The position numbers and the translations under genes are program-made. A DNA stretch of 64,000 nucleotides from Streptomyces sp. NBC_01335 (GTDB lineage Bacteria; Actinomycetota; Actinomycetes; Streptomycetales; Streptomycetaceae): NCBI RefSeq assembly GCF_035953295.1, contig NZ_CP108370.1:5485001-5549000 (forward strand). The letters are read 5' to 3'. The notes beneath the pieces were generated by a model. That model was not told the origin of the DNA. It searched no databases and was given only the letters and a program-made list of their open reading frames with translations. Of this stretch, positions 21,429 through 30,442 are shown one piece after another (position 1 is the first letter of the stretch; each line of letters begins with the position of its first letter).

Positions 21429-22669
21429 CGGGGGTCCTCGCTGGTCTTCTGCTCGGCGGAGGCGGGCGCGGGCTGCGCCGGCGCGGGCTGCGCCGGCGCG
21501 GCGGTGGCCGGGGCGGGAGAGGCCGGCGCCGGCACGGCCTGTACGGGTGCGGCGACCGGGGCGACCGCGGCGTGGGCGACCGGGCCGGGCGCGGCCGCTT
21601 GAGCGGAGGCGTACGGGTTCTGGCCGGGCGGCGCCGGTGCGTACCACTGCTGCGCCCACCCCTGCGGCTGCTGTCCGTACGGGGCGGCGCCCTGGTCGGG
21701 CTGGGGGACGGTGTACGGGGGCGTGGGCGGCCGGAGCCCCGCCTTCGCGTCATCCGTCGAACGGTAGTCCACGACGTGCTGCGTCATCCGCATGTACGCC
21801 TCCTCCAGGGACGCCTGGTGCGGCGACAGCTCCCAGAGCCGCACGTCCGCCCCGTGCGCGAGATCGCTGATCCTCGGCAGCGGCAGCCCGGTCACCCGCA
21901 GCGCCCCGTCCGGCTCCGAGAGGACCCGCCCGCCCGCCTCCGCCAGCGCGGCGGTCAGCTTCTCGCGCGGCTCCGGCGCGTCCTCGGCCACCCTGATCCG
22001 CGCGAAGTCCGCGGAGTTGACGGAGATGAACTCCTTGACGCTCATGTCGGAGAGGAGCCTGCCCCGCCCGATCACGATCAGATGGTCCGCCGTCAGCGCC
22101 ATCTCGCTCATCAGGTGGCTGGAGACGAAGACCGTACGGCCTTCGGCCGCGAGCGACTTCATCAGGTTGCGGACCCAGAGGATGCCCTCGGGGTCGAGGC
22201 CGTTGACCGGCTCGTCGAAGAGCAGCACCTGCGGATCGCCCAGCAGCGCCGCCGCGATGCCGAGCCGCTGCCCCATCCCCAGCGAGTAGCCCCTGGAGCG
22301 CCGGCCGGCCACCTCCCGCAGACCCACCACGCCGAGCACCTCGTCGACCCGCGCGGCCGGGATGCCCGCCAGCTGGGCCAGCGACAGCAGGTGGTTGCGG
22401 GCGCTGCGCCCGCCGTGCACCGCCTTCGCGTCCAGCAGCGCGCCCACCTGGCGCGGCGCGTTCGGCAGGCTCGGGTAGGGGTGGCCGCCGATCGTCACAT
22501 GGCCGGCGGTCGGCCGGTCGAGCCCGAGCATCATCCGCATGGTGGTGGACTTGCCCGATCCGTTCGGGCCGAGGAAGCCCGTGACCATCCCCGGCCTGAT
22601 CCGGAAGGAGAGGTCCTCCACGGCCGTCTGTGCGCCGTAACGCTTGGTCAGGCCGACTGCCTCGATCAT
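21425..22669 (-). CDS. ABC transporter ATP-binding protein (second pair)
   Basis: A 414-residue ATPase. Walker A is GPNGSGKS, the signature is YSLGMGQRL and Walker B is VLLFDEPVNGLDPEG, followed by the switch His in VSSHLMSEM. After the nucleotide-binding domain comes a regulatory domain and then about 100 residues rich in Pro, Ala and Gln, which is unusual. I chose ATG 22669 (MIEAVGLTKRYG) by comparison with its paralogue at 24.6 kb; an ATG four codons upstream is possible. Confidence 0.9.
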   Translation of the reverse strand: MIEAVGLTKRYGAQTAVEDLSFRIRPGMVTGFLGPNGSGKSTTMRMMLGLDRPTAGHVTIGGHPYPSLPNAPRQVGALLDAKAVHGGRSARNHLLSLAQLAGIPAARVDEVLGVVGLREVAGRRSRGYSLGMGQRLGIAAALLGDPQVLLFDEPVNGLDPEGILWVRNLMKSLAAEGRTVFVSSHLMSEMALTADHLIVIGRGRLLSDMSVKEFISVNSADFARIRVAEDAPEPREKLTAALAEAGGRVLSEPDGALRVTGLPLPRISDLAHGADVRLWELSPHQASLEEAYMRMTQHVVDYRSTDDAKAGLRPPTPPYTVPQPDQGAAPYGQQPQGWAQQWYAPAPPGQNPYASAQAAAPGPVAHAAVAPVAAPVQAVPAPASPAPATAAPAQPAPAQPAPASAEQKTSEDPR

Positions 22670-22816
22670 TCCCAGCCCCATCGACTCATCCGTCGTCGGG
22701 GCCCGGCCCGCTCGGCCGCACGCCCCCGTATGAGTGAGGAGGATAACCAGGCCCGGACGGTTCCGGCGAAGGGACCGCAGATCCGCGCCACCCCGGGGAC
22801 GATCCGGACGAAAGCG

Positions 22817-23596
22817 CTACGCGTCCCGCTCCCGGAGCACGAGGTAGCCGCCCACCAGCGCCGCGACCACCCAGATCACCATGATGCCGAGCCCGCCCCA
22901 GGGCCCGTAAGGCGCCTCGTCGCTGCCCATCGCGTCCGGCACCACCTGCATGATCTTGGAGCCCGCCTGGTCCGGGAAGTACCGGGCCACCGTCTTGGCG
23001 CCCGGCACCGAGGAGAGGATCTGCGACACGAGGAAGAAGAAGGGCATCAGGATGCCCAGCGAGAGCATCGAGCTCCGCAGCATCGCGGCCACGCCCATCG
23101 AGAAGACCGCGATGAGCCCCATGTAGAGGCCGCCGCCGACCACCGCGCGCAGCACGTTGTCCGCGCCGAGGTCCGTGCCGTGGTCACCGAGGAGCGCCTG
23201 CCCGAGGAGGAAGGTGAGGAAGCTGGTGATCAGCCCGACGACCAGGGCCAGCGCCCCGGCCACGGCGATCTTGCTGAAGAGGAGCGTGCCGCGCCGGGGC
23301 ACGGCCGCCAGCGAGGTGCGGATCATCCCGGAGCTGTACTCCGTACCGACCACCAGCACGCCGAAGACGACCATCGCGAGCTGACCGAGGATCATCCCGG
23401 AGAAGCTGACGAAGGTCGGGTCGAAGGTGGCCCGTTCGGTGGCCGAGAGGTCGTCGAACCGCGACTTGAACAGCGCGCTCAGGGCGGCCCCCATGGCCAC
23501 CGTGACGACGAACGCCGCGATGAGCGTCCAGGTGGTGGAGGAGACCGTACGGATCTTCGTCCACTCGGAGGTCAGGACCGCGGGTACCGATGCCAT
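22817..23596 (-). CDS. ABC-2 type transporter permease (first pair)
   Basis: A 259-residue membrane protein with about six helices and the same SEWTKIRTVSSTTWTL segment as its downstream paralogue. It starts 3 bp after the stop of its ATPase gene. Its C-terminus ends in the short basic LRERDA. Together with the ATPase it forms a complete exporter-like unit of unknown substrate. Confidence 0.88.
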   Translation of the reverse strand: MASVPAVLTSEWTKIRTVSSTTWTLIAAFVVTVAMGAALSALFKSRFDDLSATERATFDPTFVSFSGMILGQLAMVVFGVLVVGTEYSSGMIRTSLAAVPRRGTLLFSKIAVAGALALVVGLITSFLTFLLGQALLGDHGTDLGADNVLRAVVGGGLYMGLIAVFSMGVAAMLRSSMLSLGILMPFFFLVSQILSSVPGAKTVARYFPDQAGSKIMQVVPDAMGSDEAPYGPWGGLGIMVIWVVAALVGGYLVLRERDA

Positions 23597-23599
23597 CGG

Positions 23600-24643
23600 T
23601 CACACCCCCTTGCCGTCGGTACGGGAACCGGCGCCGCCGGCGGGGTCGTTCCAGCCGGCGCCCCAGCCCCCCGGCGCCTGCCCGGGCCCGCCGGCCGCCG
23701 CCGGGGGAACCGCGCCCCCGCCGAGCGCGCCGTCGACGTCGCCGTGCGCGTGGTACTCCACCGAGCCCGCCGTCATCTGCATGAACGCCTCCTCCAACGA
23801 GGCCCGTTGCGGGCTCAGTTCGTGGAGGACGAGCTGATGGCGGGCGGCCAGCTCACCGAGCTGCTCGCTGGTCGCGCCGTCGACCTCCAGGGTGCCGTTC
23901 CCCGCCTCCACGGGGGTGAAGCCCCCGGCGGCGAGCACGTCGCGCAGCCGTTCCTGCTCCGGGGAGCGCAGCCGGACGAAACTCCGTGAGTTCTGGTGGA
24001 TGAAGTCCGCCATCGAGGTGTCGGCGAGCAGCCGCCCCTGGCCGATCACGATCAGATGGTCCGCCGTCAGCGCCATCTCGCTCATCAGGTGCGAGGAGAC
24101 GAAGATCGTCCGGCCCTCGGCGGCGAGCGACCGCATCAGGTTCCGGATCCAGTGGATGCCCTCGGGGTCGAGACCGTTCACCGGCTCGTCGAACATCAGG
24201 ATCTGCGGATCGCCCAGCAGCGCCGAGGCGATCCCGAGCCGCTGGCCCATGCCGAGGGAGAAGCCCTTCGACTTCTTCTTCGCCACCGCGCTCAGCCCGA
24301 CCGTGTCCAGCACCTCCGCCACCCGCGACGAGGGGATGCGGTTGCTCTGGGCCAGACAGAGCAGGTTGTTGTACGCGCTCCGGCCGCCGTGCATCGACTT
24401 CGCGTCGAGCAGCGCCCCGATGTACTTCAGCGGCTCGTCCAGCTCCCGGTACCGCCGGCCGTCGATGCGCACCGAACCGCTGGTCGGGTTGTCCAGATCG
24501 AGCATCATCCGCATCGTGGTGGATTTGCCCGCGCCGTTCGGGCCGAGGAAGCCGGTGACCATCCCCGGTCTGATCCGGCAGGACAACGCGTCGACGGCGA
24601 CCTTCTGGCCGTAGCGCTTGGTCAGTCCTTCGAGCTCGATCAT
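23600..24643 (-). CDS. ABC transporter ATP-binding protein (first pair)
   Basis: A 347-residue ATPase very similar to the one at 21.4-22.7 kb: Walker A GPNGAGKS, signature FSLGMGQRL, Walker B ILMFDEPVNGLDPEG and VSSHLMSEM. It ends in a Gly/Pro/Ala-rich tail. The start MIELEGLTKRYG at 24643 follows the family; extra upstream codons are open but have no clear ribosome site. It heads a four-gene minus-strand group with two ATPase-permease pairs. Confidence 0.9.
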   Translation of the reverse strand: MIELEGLTKRYGQKVAVDALSCRIRPGMVTGFLGPNGAGKSTTMRMMLDLDNPTSGSVRIDGRRYRELDEPLKYIGALLDAKSMHGGRSAYNNLLCLAQSNRIPSSRVAEVLDTVGLSAVAKKKSKGFSLGMGQRLGIASALLGDPQILMFDEPVNGLDPEGIHWIRNLMRSLAAEGRTIFVSSHLMSEMALTADHLIVIGQGRLLADTSMADFIHQNSRSFVRLRSPEQERLRDVLAAGGFTPVEAGNGTLEVDGATSEQLGELAARHQLVLHELSPQRASLEEAFMQMTAGSVEYHAHGDVDGALGGGAVPPAAAGGPGQAPGGWGAGWNDPAGGAGSRTDGKGV

Positions 24644-24730
24644 GCGGTTCACGCTAGAACGGCCGCGCGCCCGGCGCCACCACAAGGGCGGAACCGGGCG
24701 CACGGAGGTGGGCCGGAGGGTGAGAGGGCG

Positions 24731-25669
24731 TCAGCGGGTCTGCTGGGCCGGGACACCACGGGTGGCGGGCTCGTCGTCCACCGGGGAGGAGGCGGCGGCC
24801 ACGGCCGCACCGGTCAGCGTCGCCAGCATCTCGCGGACGTTGGTCAGCTGGGCGTTGATCGAGTCGCGGCGGTTGGTGAGCGCCGCCAGCTCGCGCTCCG
24901 ACTCGCTGCGGATGCGGTCGGCCTTGGCGTTCGCGTCGGCCACGATGTCCTCGGACTGGCGCTGCGCGGTCTCCACCGTCTGGCGGGCCCGGCGCTCGGC
25001 GTCCGTACGGAGCTTCTCGGCCTCCAGGCGGAGCTGCTCGGCGCGGTGCTCGATCTCCGCCAGACGCTTCTCGGCCTTGGCCTGACGGGACGCGAGGTCG
25101 CGCTCCGACTGGTCGCGGCGCTTCGCCAGGTTGGTCTCGAAGTCCGCGGCGGCCTGGGCGGCCTTGGCGCGGGTCTCCTCGAAGAGGGCGTCCGCCTCCT
25201 CGCGCTTCTGCTGCGCGTCCTTCTGCGCCTCGGTGCGCAGCGTGGTCGCCTCGCCCTTGGCCTTGTCGACGATGCGGACCCCGTCGTCCTCCGCCTTCGC
25301 CTTCCGCTCGGCGGCGAAGTTCTCCGCGTCGTTGCGCACCTGCTGGGCGGCCGACTCGGCCAGCTCGCGGTGCTGCTCGGCCGCGCGGCGGGCCTCTTCA
25401 CGCAGGTCCTTGGCCTCCTCCTCGGCGAGGCGGAGGATCTTCTCGACGCGGGCACCGAGGCCGGCGTACGAGGGCTCGGCGTCGCTCACCTGGGCCTGGG
25501 CGTTCTGCGTCTCGAGGTGGAGCTCCTCGATGCGCTTCTCCAGGGAGGTGATGCGCGCCAGCGCACTGTCACGGTCGGCGACGAGCTTGGTGATGCGGTC
25601 GTCCACCTGACCGCGGTCGTAACCACGTCGCACGAGCTCGAAGCCGAAGGGGGAAGAGGGGTCGCTCAT
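24731..25669 (-). CDS. filP: Intermediate-filament-like cytoskeletal protein FilP
   Basis: FilP forms filaments near the hyphal tip and gives hyphae rigidity; it interacts with the DivIVA/Scy polarisome. The 312-residue product is almost wholly coiled coil from about residue 20 to 280, dominated by Ala, Glu, Arg and Lys, and begins MSDPSSPFGFELVRRGYDRG, the usual FilP start with its DivIVA-like GYDRGQVD stretch. A less charged tail follows TGAAVAAASS. AGGAAA lies just ahead of ATG 25669. It follows scy on the same strand after 241 bp, the arrangement known from S. coelicolor. Confidence 0.93.
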   Translation of the reverse strand: MSDPSSPFGFELVRRGYDRGQVDDRITKLVADRDSALARITSLEKRIEELHLETQNAQAQVSDAEPSYAGLGARVEKILRLAEEEAKDLREEARRAAEQHRELAESAAQQVRNDAENFAAERKAKAEDDGVRIVDKAKGEATTLRTEAQKDAQQKREEADALFEETRAKAAQAAADFETNLAKRRDQSERDLASRQAKAEKRLAEIEHRAEQLRLEAEKLRTDAERRARQTVETAQRQSEDIVADANAKADRIRSESERELAALTNRRDSINAQLTNVREMLATLTGAAVAAASSPVDDEPATRGVPAQQTR

Positions 25670-25910
25670 GGGTTTCCTGTCGAATGAGACCGGTGAGGTG
25701 ATAGAGGGAATCCTAGGGGCCAAAGCGGCGTGTCAGCGTGGAGATACCAGTTTGATCTGGAGAATGACACCTCTTTCGGGTGGCCGGTCCGTGGAGCGAT
25801 GATCACTCCCCGGTACGGCGGGACCACTGTCCGGGCGTGAGCGCCCGACCCGACTCCCTCCTCCCGCGACCGTCCCCGTCGCCCCCGGCGCGTGCCGCCG
25901 GGAACGCCCC

Positions 25911-28900
25911 TCAGCCCTCCGTCTGCTTGCCGCCCGCCCGGGTGCCCGCGCCGGCCGCGGCCTTGATGCCGGCCCCCAGGGTGCCTCCGCCGGAGGTCTT
26001 CCCGCCCCCTGCCGGGACCTCGAAAGACTCCAACGCCTCCAGCACGTCCTGGACACGGGAGATCTCCGTATTGATGTCCGCGCGCCTGCGCACGAGGACG
26101 TCGAGTTCGCGCTGTCCCTCGTCCACCGTACGCTTCGCCTCGGCCTCCGCCTCGGCCCGCAGCTTCTCCGCCTCGCGGATGAGCTCGGCCTTCTTGGCCT
26201 CCGCCTCCTTGAGCAGGGACTCCGCGCGCTTGACCGCCGCGATCCGGACCTTGCCGGCCTCCGAATTCGCGTCCGACAGCAGCTCCTTGGCCTTCTTCTC
26301 GGCCTCGTCGCGCTGCTCGGTCGCGACCTTCATCAGATGGTCGACCCGCTCGCCGGCCGTCTTCATCTGCTCGGAGGTCTCCCGGCGGGCCCGCTCGTGC
26401 AGCTCCTCGACCTCGGCCTCCGTCCGGGTGCGGTGCTCCTCCGCGCGCTCCCGGGTGGCGGTCGCGTCGCGCCGCGCGCCGACCAGCAGCTCGTCGGCGT
26501 CCGTACGCGCCCGCTCCACCAGGGTGTTGCCCTCGACGGTGGCCTCCGAGGTGATCCGGACGGCCTCCTTGCGGGCGGCGTCGACCATGGTGTCGGCCTG
26601 CGCCTCCGACTCGGTGGCCGTCCGCAGAGCCTCCTCGCGCGCCTTGTTGATCAGCTGGTCCGCCTGCTCGGCCGCGTCCGCCCGGCGCTTGGCCGCCGCC
26701 TGGCGCGCCTCGTCCAGCGCGCGGTCGGCCTCCTCGCGGGCGTCGGCCAGCAGCTTCTCGGACGCCTCCTCCGCGTCGGTCCGCAGCTGGGCCGCCTCCT
26801 CGCGGGTGCGGGCCGCGTGCTCCTGCGCCGAGGCCAGGGTCTGCGCCGCCTCCGACCGCCGCCGCTCGGCCTCCGTCGTGGCCTCGCCGACGAGCTGGTT
26901 CGACGAGTCGGTCGCCTCCTGGAAGATCCGCTCGCCCTCGGACGTCGCCTCCGCGACCAGCCGGTCGGCCTGCGTCGCCGCGTCCGACCGCATGCGGTTG
27001 GCGTCCTCGCGGGCCTCCGCCCGCGACCGCGCGGCGTCGCGCTCGGCGGCGGCGAGGGCGTCGGACGCCTCGGTACGCACCCGCTGGCTGTACTCCGAGG
27101 CCTCCGCGCGCAGCCGCTCGGCCTCCGCGATCGCGTCGGTGACGGTCCGTTCGGCGAGCGCCTTCGCCGCGTCCGACTCCTCGGCCGCGACCCGGCGGAC
27201 GCGGTTGGCGTCCTCGCCGGCCCGCTCCCGCTCGGCGGCGGCGTCGGCGCGCAGCCGGTCCGCCTCCTCGCTCGCCTCGGTCCGCGTCCGCGCGGCCTCC
27301 TGCTCGGCGGCCGTGCGCTGCGCGGCGATCTCCGTCTCGGCCTGCTCGTGCAGCCCGGCGACCGCGTCGCGCACCTGCTGGGCGGTCTGCTCGGCGGCGG
27401 CGACCATCTCCGCCGACCGGCTCTCCGCCTCCCCGACGAGCCGCTGCGCCTCGCTCTGCGCCTCCTCGACCCGCGTACGGGCGGACGCGAGGAGCTCCTC
27501 GCTCTGCTCCCGGGCCCGCTCGCGCTCCTGCCCGGCCTCGGACCGTGCGGCCTCCAGGGTCTCCTCGGCCGCGCGGCGGCGCCGGTTGGCCTCCTCCTGG
27601 GCGGCCTCCAGCGCCTCGGCCGCCTCGGTGGCGACGCGCTCGGCGGCGGCAGCCGCCTCGGCCCGCACCCGGTCGGCCGTCTCCTGCGCCTCGGACTTGA
27701 GGCGCTCCGCCTCGGCGGCCGCCTCGCCGCGCAGCCGTACGGCGACGGTCTCGCCCTCCGCACGCGACTGCGCCGCGTCGGCCGCGGCCTCGTCGCGCAG
27801 CCGCTGCGCCTCCGCCTCGGCCTGCTCCTGGAGGGTGCGCAGCCGCTCGGCGGCCTCGCCGCGCAGCCGCTCGGACTCCTCGGCCGTCTCGCGGCGGATG
27901 CGCTCCGCCTCCGTACGCGCCGTGCCGAGGGCCACCTCGGCGTTGGCGACCCGGGTCTCGGCGTCGGTGCGCAGCCGGTCCAGCTCGGCCGCGGCCTCCT
28001 CGGCGCGGGCGGCCACCTGGCGCTCGGTCTCGGCGCGGAGCTCGGCGGCGGCCTCCTCGGCCGCCGTCTTCGTGGACTCCGCCTGCTCCTCGGCCTCGGT
28101 GCGCGCGGTCTCGGCCTCGGCGCGGGCGCGCTCCAGCGACTCCTCGGCCTGCTTGCGCACGGCCGTCGCGCGCTCGCCCGCCTCGGTGCGGACCCGGTCG
28201 CTCTCGGTGGTGGCGGAGGCGCGCAGCTCCTCGGCGTCCGTCCTCGCCTTGGTCAGCAGCTCCTCGGCGGTGCGGGCCCCCTCCTCGATCTGCTGGACGG
28301 CCTCCCGGCGGGCCTCGCCCCGGATGCGCTCGCCCTCGGCGACCGCCTCGGAACGCAGCTGCTCGGCCTCGCCGCGCAGCCGGCGGGCCTCCTCCTGGAG
28401 CTCGACCGTCTTGGCCCGGTACTCCTTGGTGCCCTCCTCGGCGGCGCCCTTGAGCTGGTCGGCCTGCTCGGCGGCCTCGCTGCGCAGCCGGTCCGCCTCG
28501 GCCTCCGCCTCGCGGCGGACGCGCTCGGCCTCCTCGGCCGCGGCGCGGGTGGTGGACGACGCGTCCTCGGACGCCTTGGTCAGCACCTCCTCGGCGCTGC
28601 GGGCGGCCTTCGCGAGCTGGGCGGCGGTGTCCTCGGCAGCCGCCGTACGCGCCTTCTCGGCCGCCTCCGCGAGGAGCCGCTCGGCCTCGGCGCGGGCGTC
28701 GGCCAGGGACCGCTCGGCCTCTTCCTTCAGCGTCTCGGCGTTCTTGGTGGCCTCGCCGACGAGGCGGGCGATCTCCGACTTGGCGGTGCGGGTGCGCTGT
28801 TCGTTCTGCGACTCGGCGCCGGCCAGCGTCTTCGACGCGGACTCCTTCGCCTCGGAGAGCAGCTTCTCCGCCTCCAGCCGCGCCTCGCGCAGCCGGGTCT

Positions 28901-29711
28901 CGGCCTCCTGGGCGTGCTGCTCGGCGGCGCGCTGGAGTTCGGTGGCCTGCCGACGGGCCCGGTCGGCCTCGGCGGTGGTGGTGGACCGCAGGTTCTCGGC
29001 GTGCTGGGTGGCCTCCTGCGCCTGGCCCGCGGCGGTGCTCAGCATCCGCTCGGCGTCCCGGCGGGCGCGCAGCAGGATCGCCTCGGCCTCGGCGCGGGAG
29101 GTCTCGGCCTCGGAGCCGAGCCGCTGGCGGGTCTCCTCGGCGACCCGGGCGGCCTCGCTGCGGGCGGCGTTCACGGACTGCTCGGCCTCGGCGCGCGACT
29201 CCTCCATGAGCCGGCGGGCCTGGGACTCCGTACGGGCGCGCAACTGCTCGGCCCAGGCGACGTTCTCGTTGACGTGGGCCTCGACGGTCTGCCGGCGCTC
29301 GGCCAGCTCCTGGTCGAGGCGCTGGCGGCGCTGGACCGCCTCGTTGTGGAGTTCGGCCTGGAGCCGGGCCTGGTGCTCCGCGTGCTCCTGGAGGATGCGC
29401 TGGGTCTGCGCCCGGGCGTCGCGGAGTTCGCGTTCGGCGTCGGCGCGCAGTTGCTCGGCCTGGGCCTGGGCGTCGCGGAGCACTTGCTCGGCCTGGTATC
29501 CCAGGTCGGCGCCGCCGTAGGCGGGACGCGTCGCGAGACTGCGCCGCGCCTCGTGCAGCTTGGCTCGCAAGACCTCGACCTGGTAACCGAGGTCCTCGGC
29601 GTGCTGGACGGCCTTCTCCCGGTCGGTCTTCAGCCGGTCCATCTCGGCTTCGAACCGCGAGAGGTGGTCGTCTTCAGCTCGGTGGCTCTCCTGGCGTTCG
29701 TAGCCCCGCAC
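25911..29711 (-). CDS. scy: Polarity scaffold protein Scy
   Basis: Scy is the large coiled-coil organiser of the Streptomyces tip-organising centre; it binds DivIVA, FilP and ParA. The 1266-residue product starts (M)RGYERQ, has a short DivIVA-like N-terminal segment containing LSRFEAEMDRLKTDREKA, and then runs as one coiled coil of about 1150 residues rich in Ala, Glu, Arg and Lys. The related family is known to use an unusual 51-residue coiled-coil repeat, and spacing of the EEAxR and AEAER blocks here is consistent with that. The start is GTG 29711, with GGATGGGA upstream; the longer frame to 29798 adds a non-conserved basic stretch. Confidence 0.93.
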   Translation of the reverse strand: MRGYERQESHRAEDDHLSRFEAEMDRLKTDREKAVQHAEDLGYQVEVLRAKLHEARRSLATRPAYGGADLGYQAEQVLRDAQAQAEQLRADAERELRDARAQTQRILQEHAEHQARLQAELHNEAVQRRQRLDQELAERRQTVEAHVNENVAWAEQLRARTESQARRLMEESRAEAEQSVNAARSEAARVAEETRQRLGSEAETSRAEAEAILLRARRDAERMLSTAAGQAQEATQHAENLRSTTTAEADRARRQATELQRAAEQHAQEAETRLREARLEAEKLLSEAKESASKTLAGAESQNEQRTRTAKSEIARLVGEATKNAETLKEEAERSLADARAEAERLLAEAAEKARTAAAEDTAAQLAKAARSAEEVLTKASEDASSTTRAAAEEAERVRREAEAEADRLRSEAAEQADQLKGAAEEGTKEYRAKTVELQEEARRLRGEAEQLRSEAVAEGERIRGEARREAVQQIEEGARTAEELLTKARTDAEELRASATTESDRVRTEAGERATAVRKQAEESLERARAEAETARTEAEEQAESTKTAAEEAAAELRAETERQVAARAEEAAAELDRLRTDAETRVANAEVALGTARTEAERIRRETAEESERLRGEAAERLRTLQEQAEAEAQRLRDEAAADAAQSRAEGETVAVRLRGEAAAEAERLKSEAQETADRVRAEAAAAAERVATEAAEALEAAQEEANRRRRAAEETLEAARSEAGQERERAREQSEELLASARTRVEEAQSEAQRLVGEAESRSAEMVAAAEQTAQQVRDAVAGLHEQAETEIAAQRTAAEQEAARTRTEASEEADRLRADAAAERERAGEDANRVRRVAAEESDAAKALAERTVTDAIAEAERLRAEASEYSQRVRTEASDALAAAERDAARSRAEAREDANRMRSDAATQADRLVAEATSEGERIFQEATDSSNQLVGEATTEAERRRSEAAQTLASAQEHAARTREEAAQLRTDAEEASEKLLADAREEADRALDEARQAAAKRRADAAEQADQLINKAREEALRTATESEAQADTMVDAARKEAVRITSEATVEGNTLVERARTDADELLVGARRDATATRERAEEHRTRTEAEVEELHERARRETSEQMKTAGERVDHLMKVATEQRDEAEKKAKELLSDANSEAGKVRIAAVKRAESLLKEAEAKKAELIREAEKLRAEAEAEAKRTVDEGQRELDVLVRRRADINTEISRVQDVLEALESFEVPAGGGKTSGGGTLGAGIKAAAGAGTRAGGKQTEG

Positions 29712-29875
29712 TGCGCGGTCCCATCCGTCCCCTGGTCGCAACTCTCCATACAGGACCGCCCGCCGGCGAGCGGTCCCCCGGGGAATGGTGACAGACAATC
29801 GACAGGGACGTCATGACGGCCCCGACCCGGCCCCGGCCCGGAACGGCCCACTCTACCGGGCCGGGTATCCGGCGG

Positions 29876-30304
29876 TCAGTGCTCCGTCCGGGACGTGACC
29901 AGTTCGGTGAGGACCCCGTGGCAGTCCTTCGGGTGGAGGAAGGTGATCCGGGAGCCCATGGAGCCGGTGCGGGGCTCGTCGTAGAGGACCCGGACCCCCT
30001 TCTCGCGGATGTCCGAGGAGTCCTGGTCCACGTCCTCGGTGCCGAAGGCGATGTGGTGGACGCCCTCGCCGTTCTTCGCCAGCCACTTGCCGACCGCCGA
30101 GTCGGGCCGGGTCGGTTCCAGCAGCTGGAGGTAGGAGGCCCCGCCGTCGGAGGTGCCGTTGATCCTCAGCATGGCCTCGCGTACGCCCTGCTCTTCGTTG
30201 ACCTCGGTGTGGTGGACTTCGAAGCCGTAGGTGGAGCGGTAGAACTCCACCGTCCTGTCCAGGTCGAAACAGGCGATCCCGATGTGGTCGATTCGCGTCA
30301 GCAT
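29876..30304 (-). CDS. mce: Methylmalonyl-CoA epimerase
   Basis: A 142-residue vicinal-oxygen-chelate protein. It begins MLTRIDHIGIACFDLDR and has the metal-binding His in DHIGIA, the Gln in YLQLLEP, a second His in GVHHIAFG and a Glu near the C-terminus in GVLTELV. It interconverts (2S)- and (2R)-methylmalonyl-CoA so that propionyl-CoA carbon can enter or leave the B12 mutase step. Start 30304 is the family start. It is divergent from the thiolase gene. Confidence 0.94.
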   Translation of the reverse strand: MLTRIDHIGIACFDLDRTVEFYRSTYGFEVHHTEVNEEQGVREAMLRINGTSDGGASYLQLLEPTRPDSAVGKWLAKNGEGVHHIAFGTEDVDQDSSDIREKGVRVLYDEPRTGSMGSRITFLHPKDCHGVLTELVTSRTEH

Positions 30305-30396
30305 GGGACCAGTGCAGCGCCCGGGCGGGGTATTGGCAAGGTGCGCGCGATCACACACGCTGCCGGATGACGGGGCGTGGGGTGCTCAGTACATTC

Positions 30397-30406
30397 GGGT
30401 TAACCC
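30397..30406. promoter_or_regulatory. Palindrome in the epimerase-thiolase divergent promoter
   Basis: GGGTTAACCC is a perfect 10-bp palindrome in the 138 bp divergent region, followed by two AACCCTC copies. It may be part of an operator; no regulator is assigned. Confidence 0.35.
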
Positions 30407-30442
30407 TCGTAAACAAACCCTCACCTCTTAGGGGCCGTGCCC

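Noticed and set aside
25780..29816. Two open frames of more than 1100 codons on the plus strand opposite scy
   Set aside because: They are shadows of the GC-rich Ala/Glu codons of Scy; the products are low-complexity Ser/Arg/Ala or Leu/Gly/Arg strings with no domain and no ribosome site.
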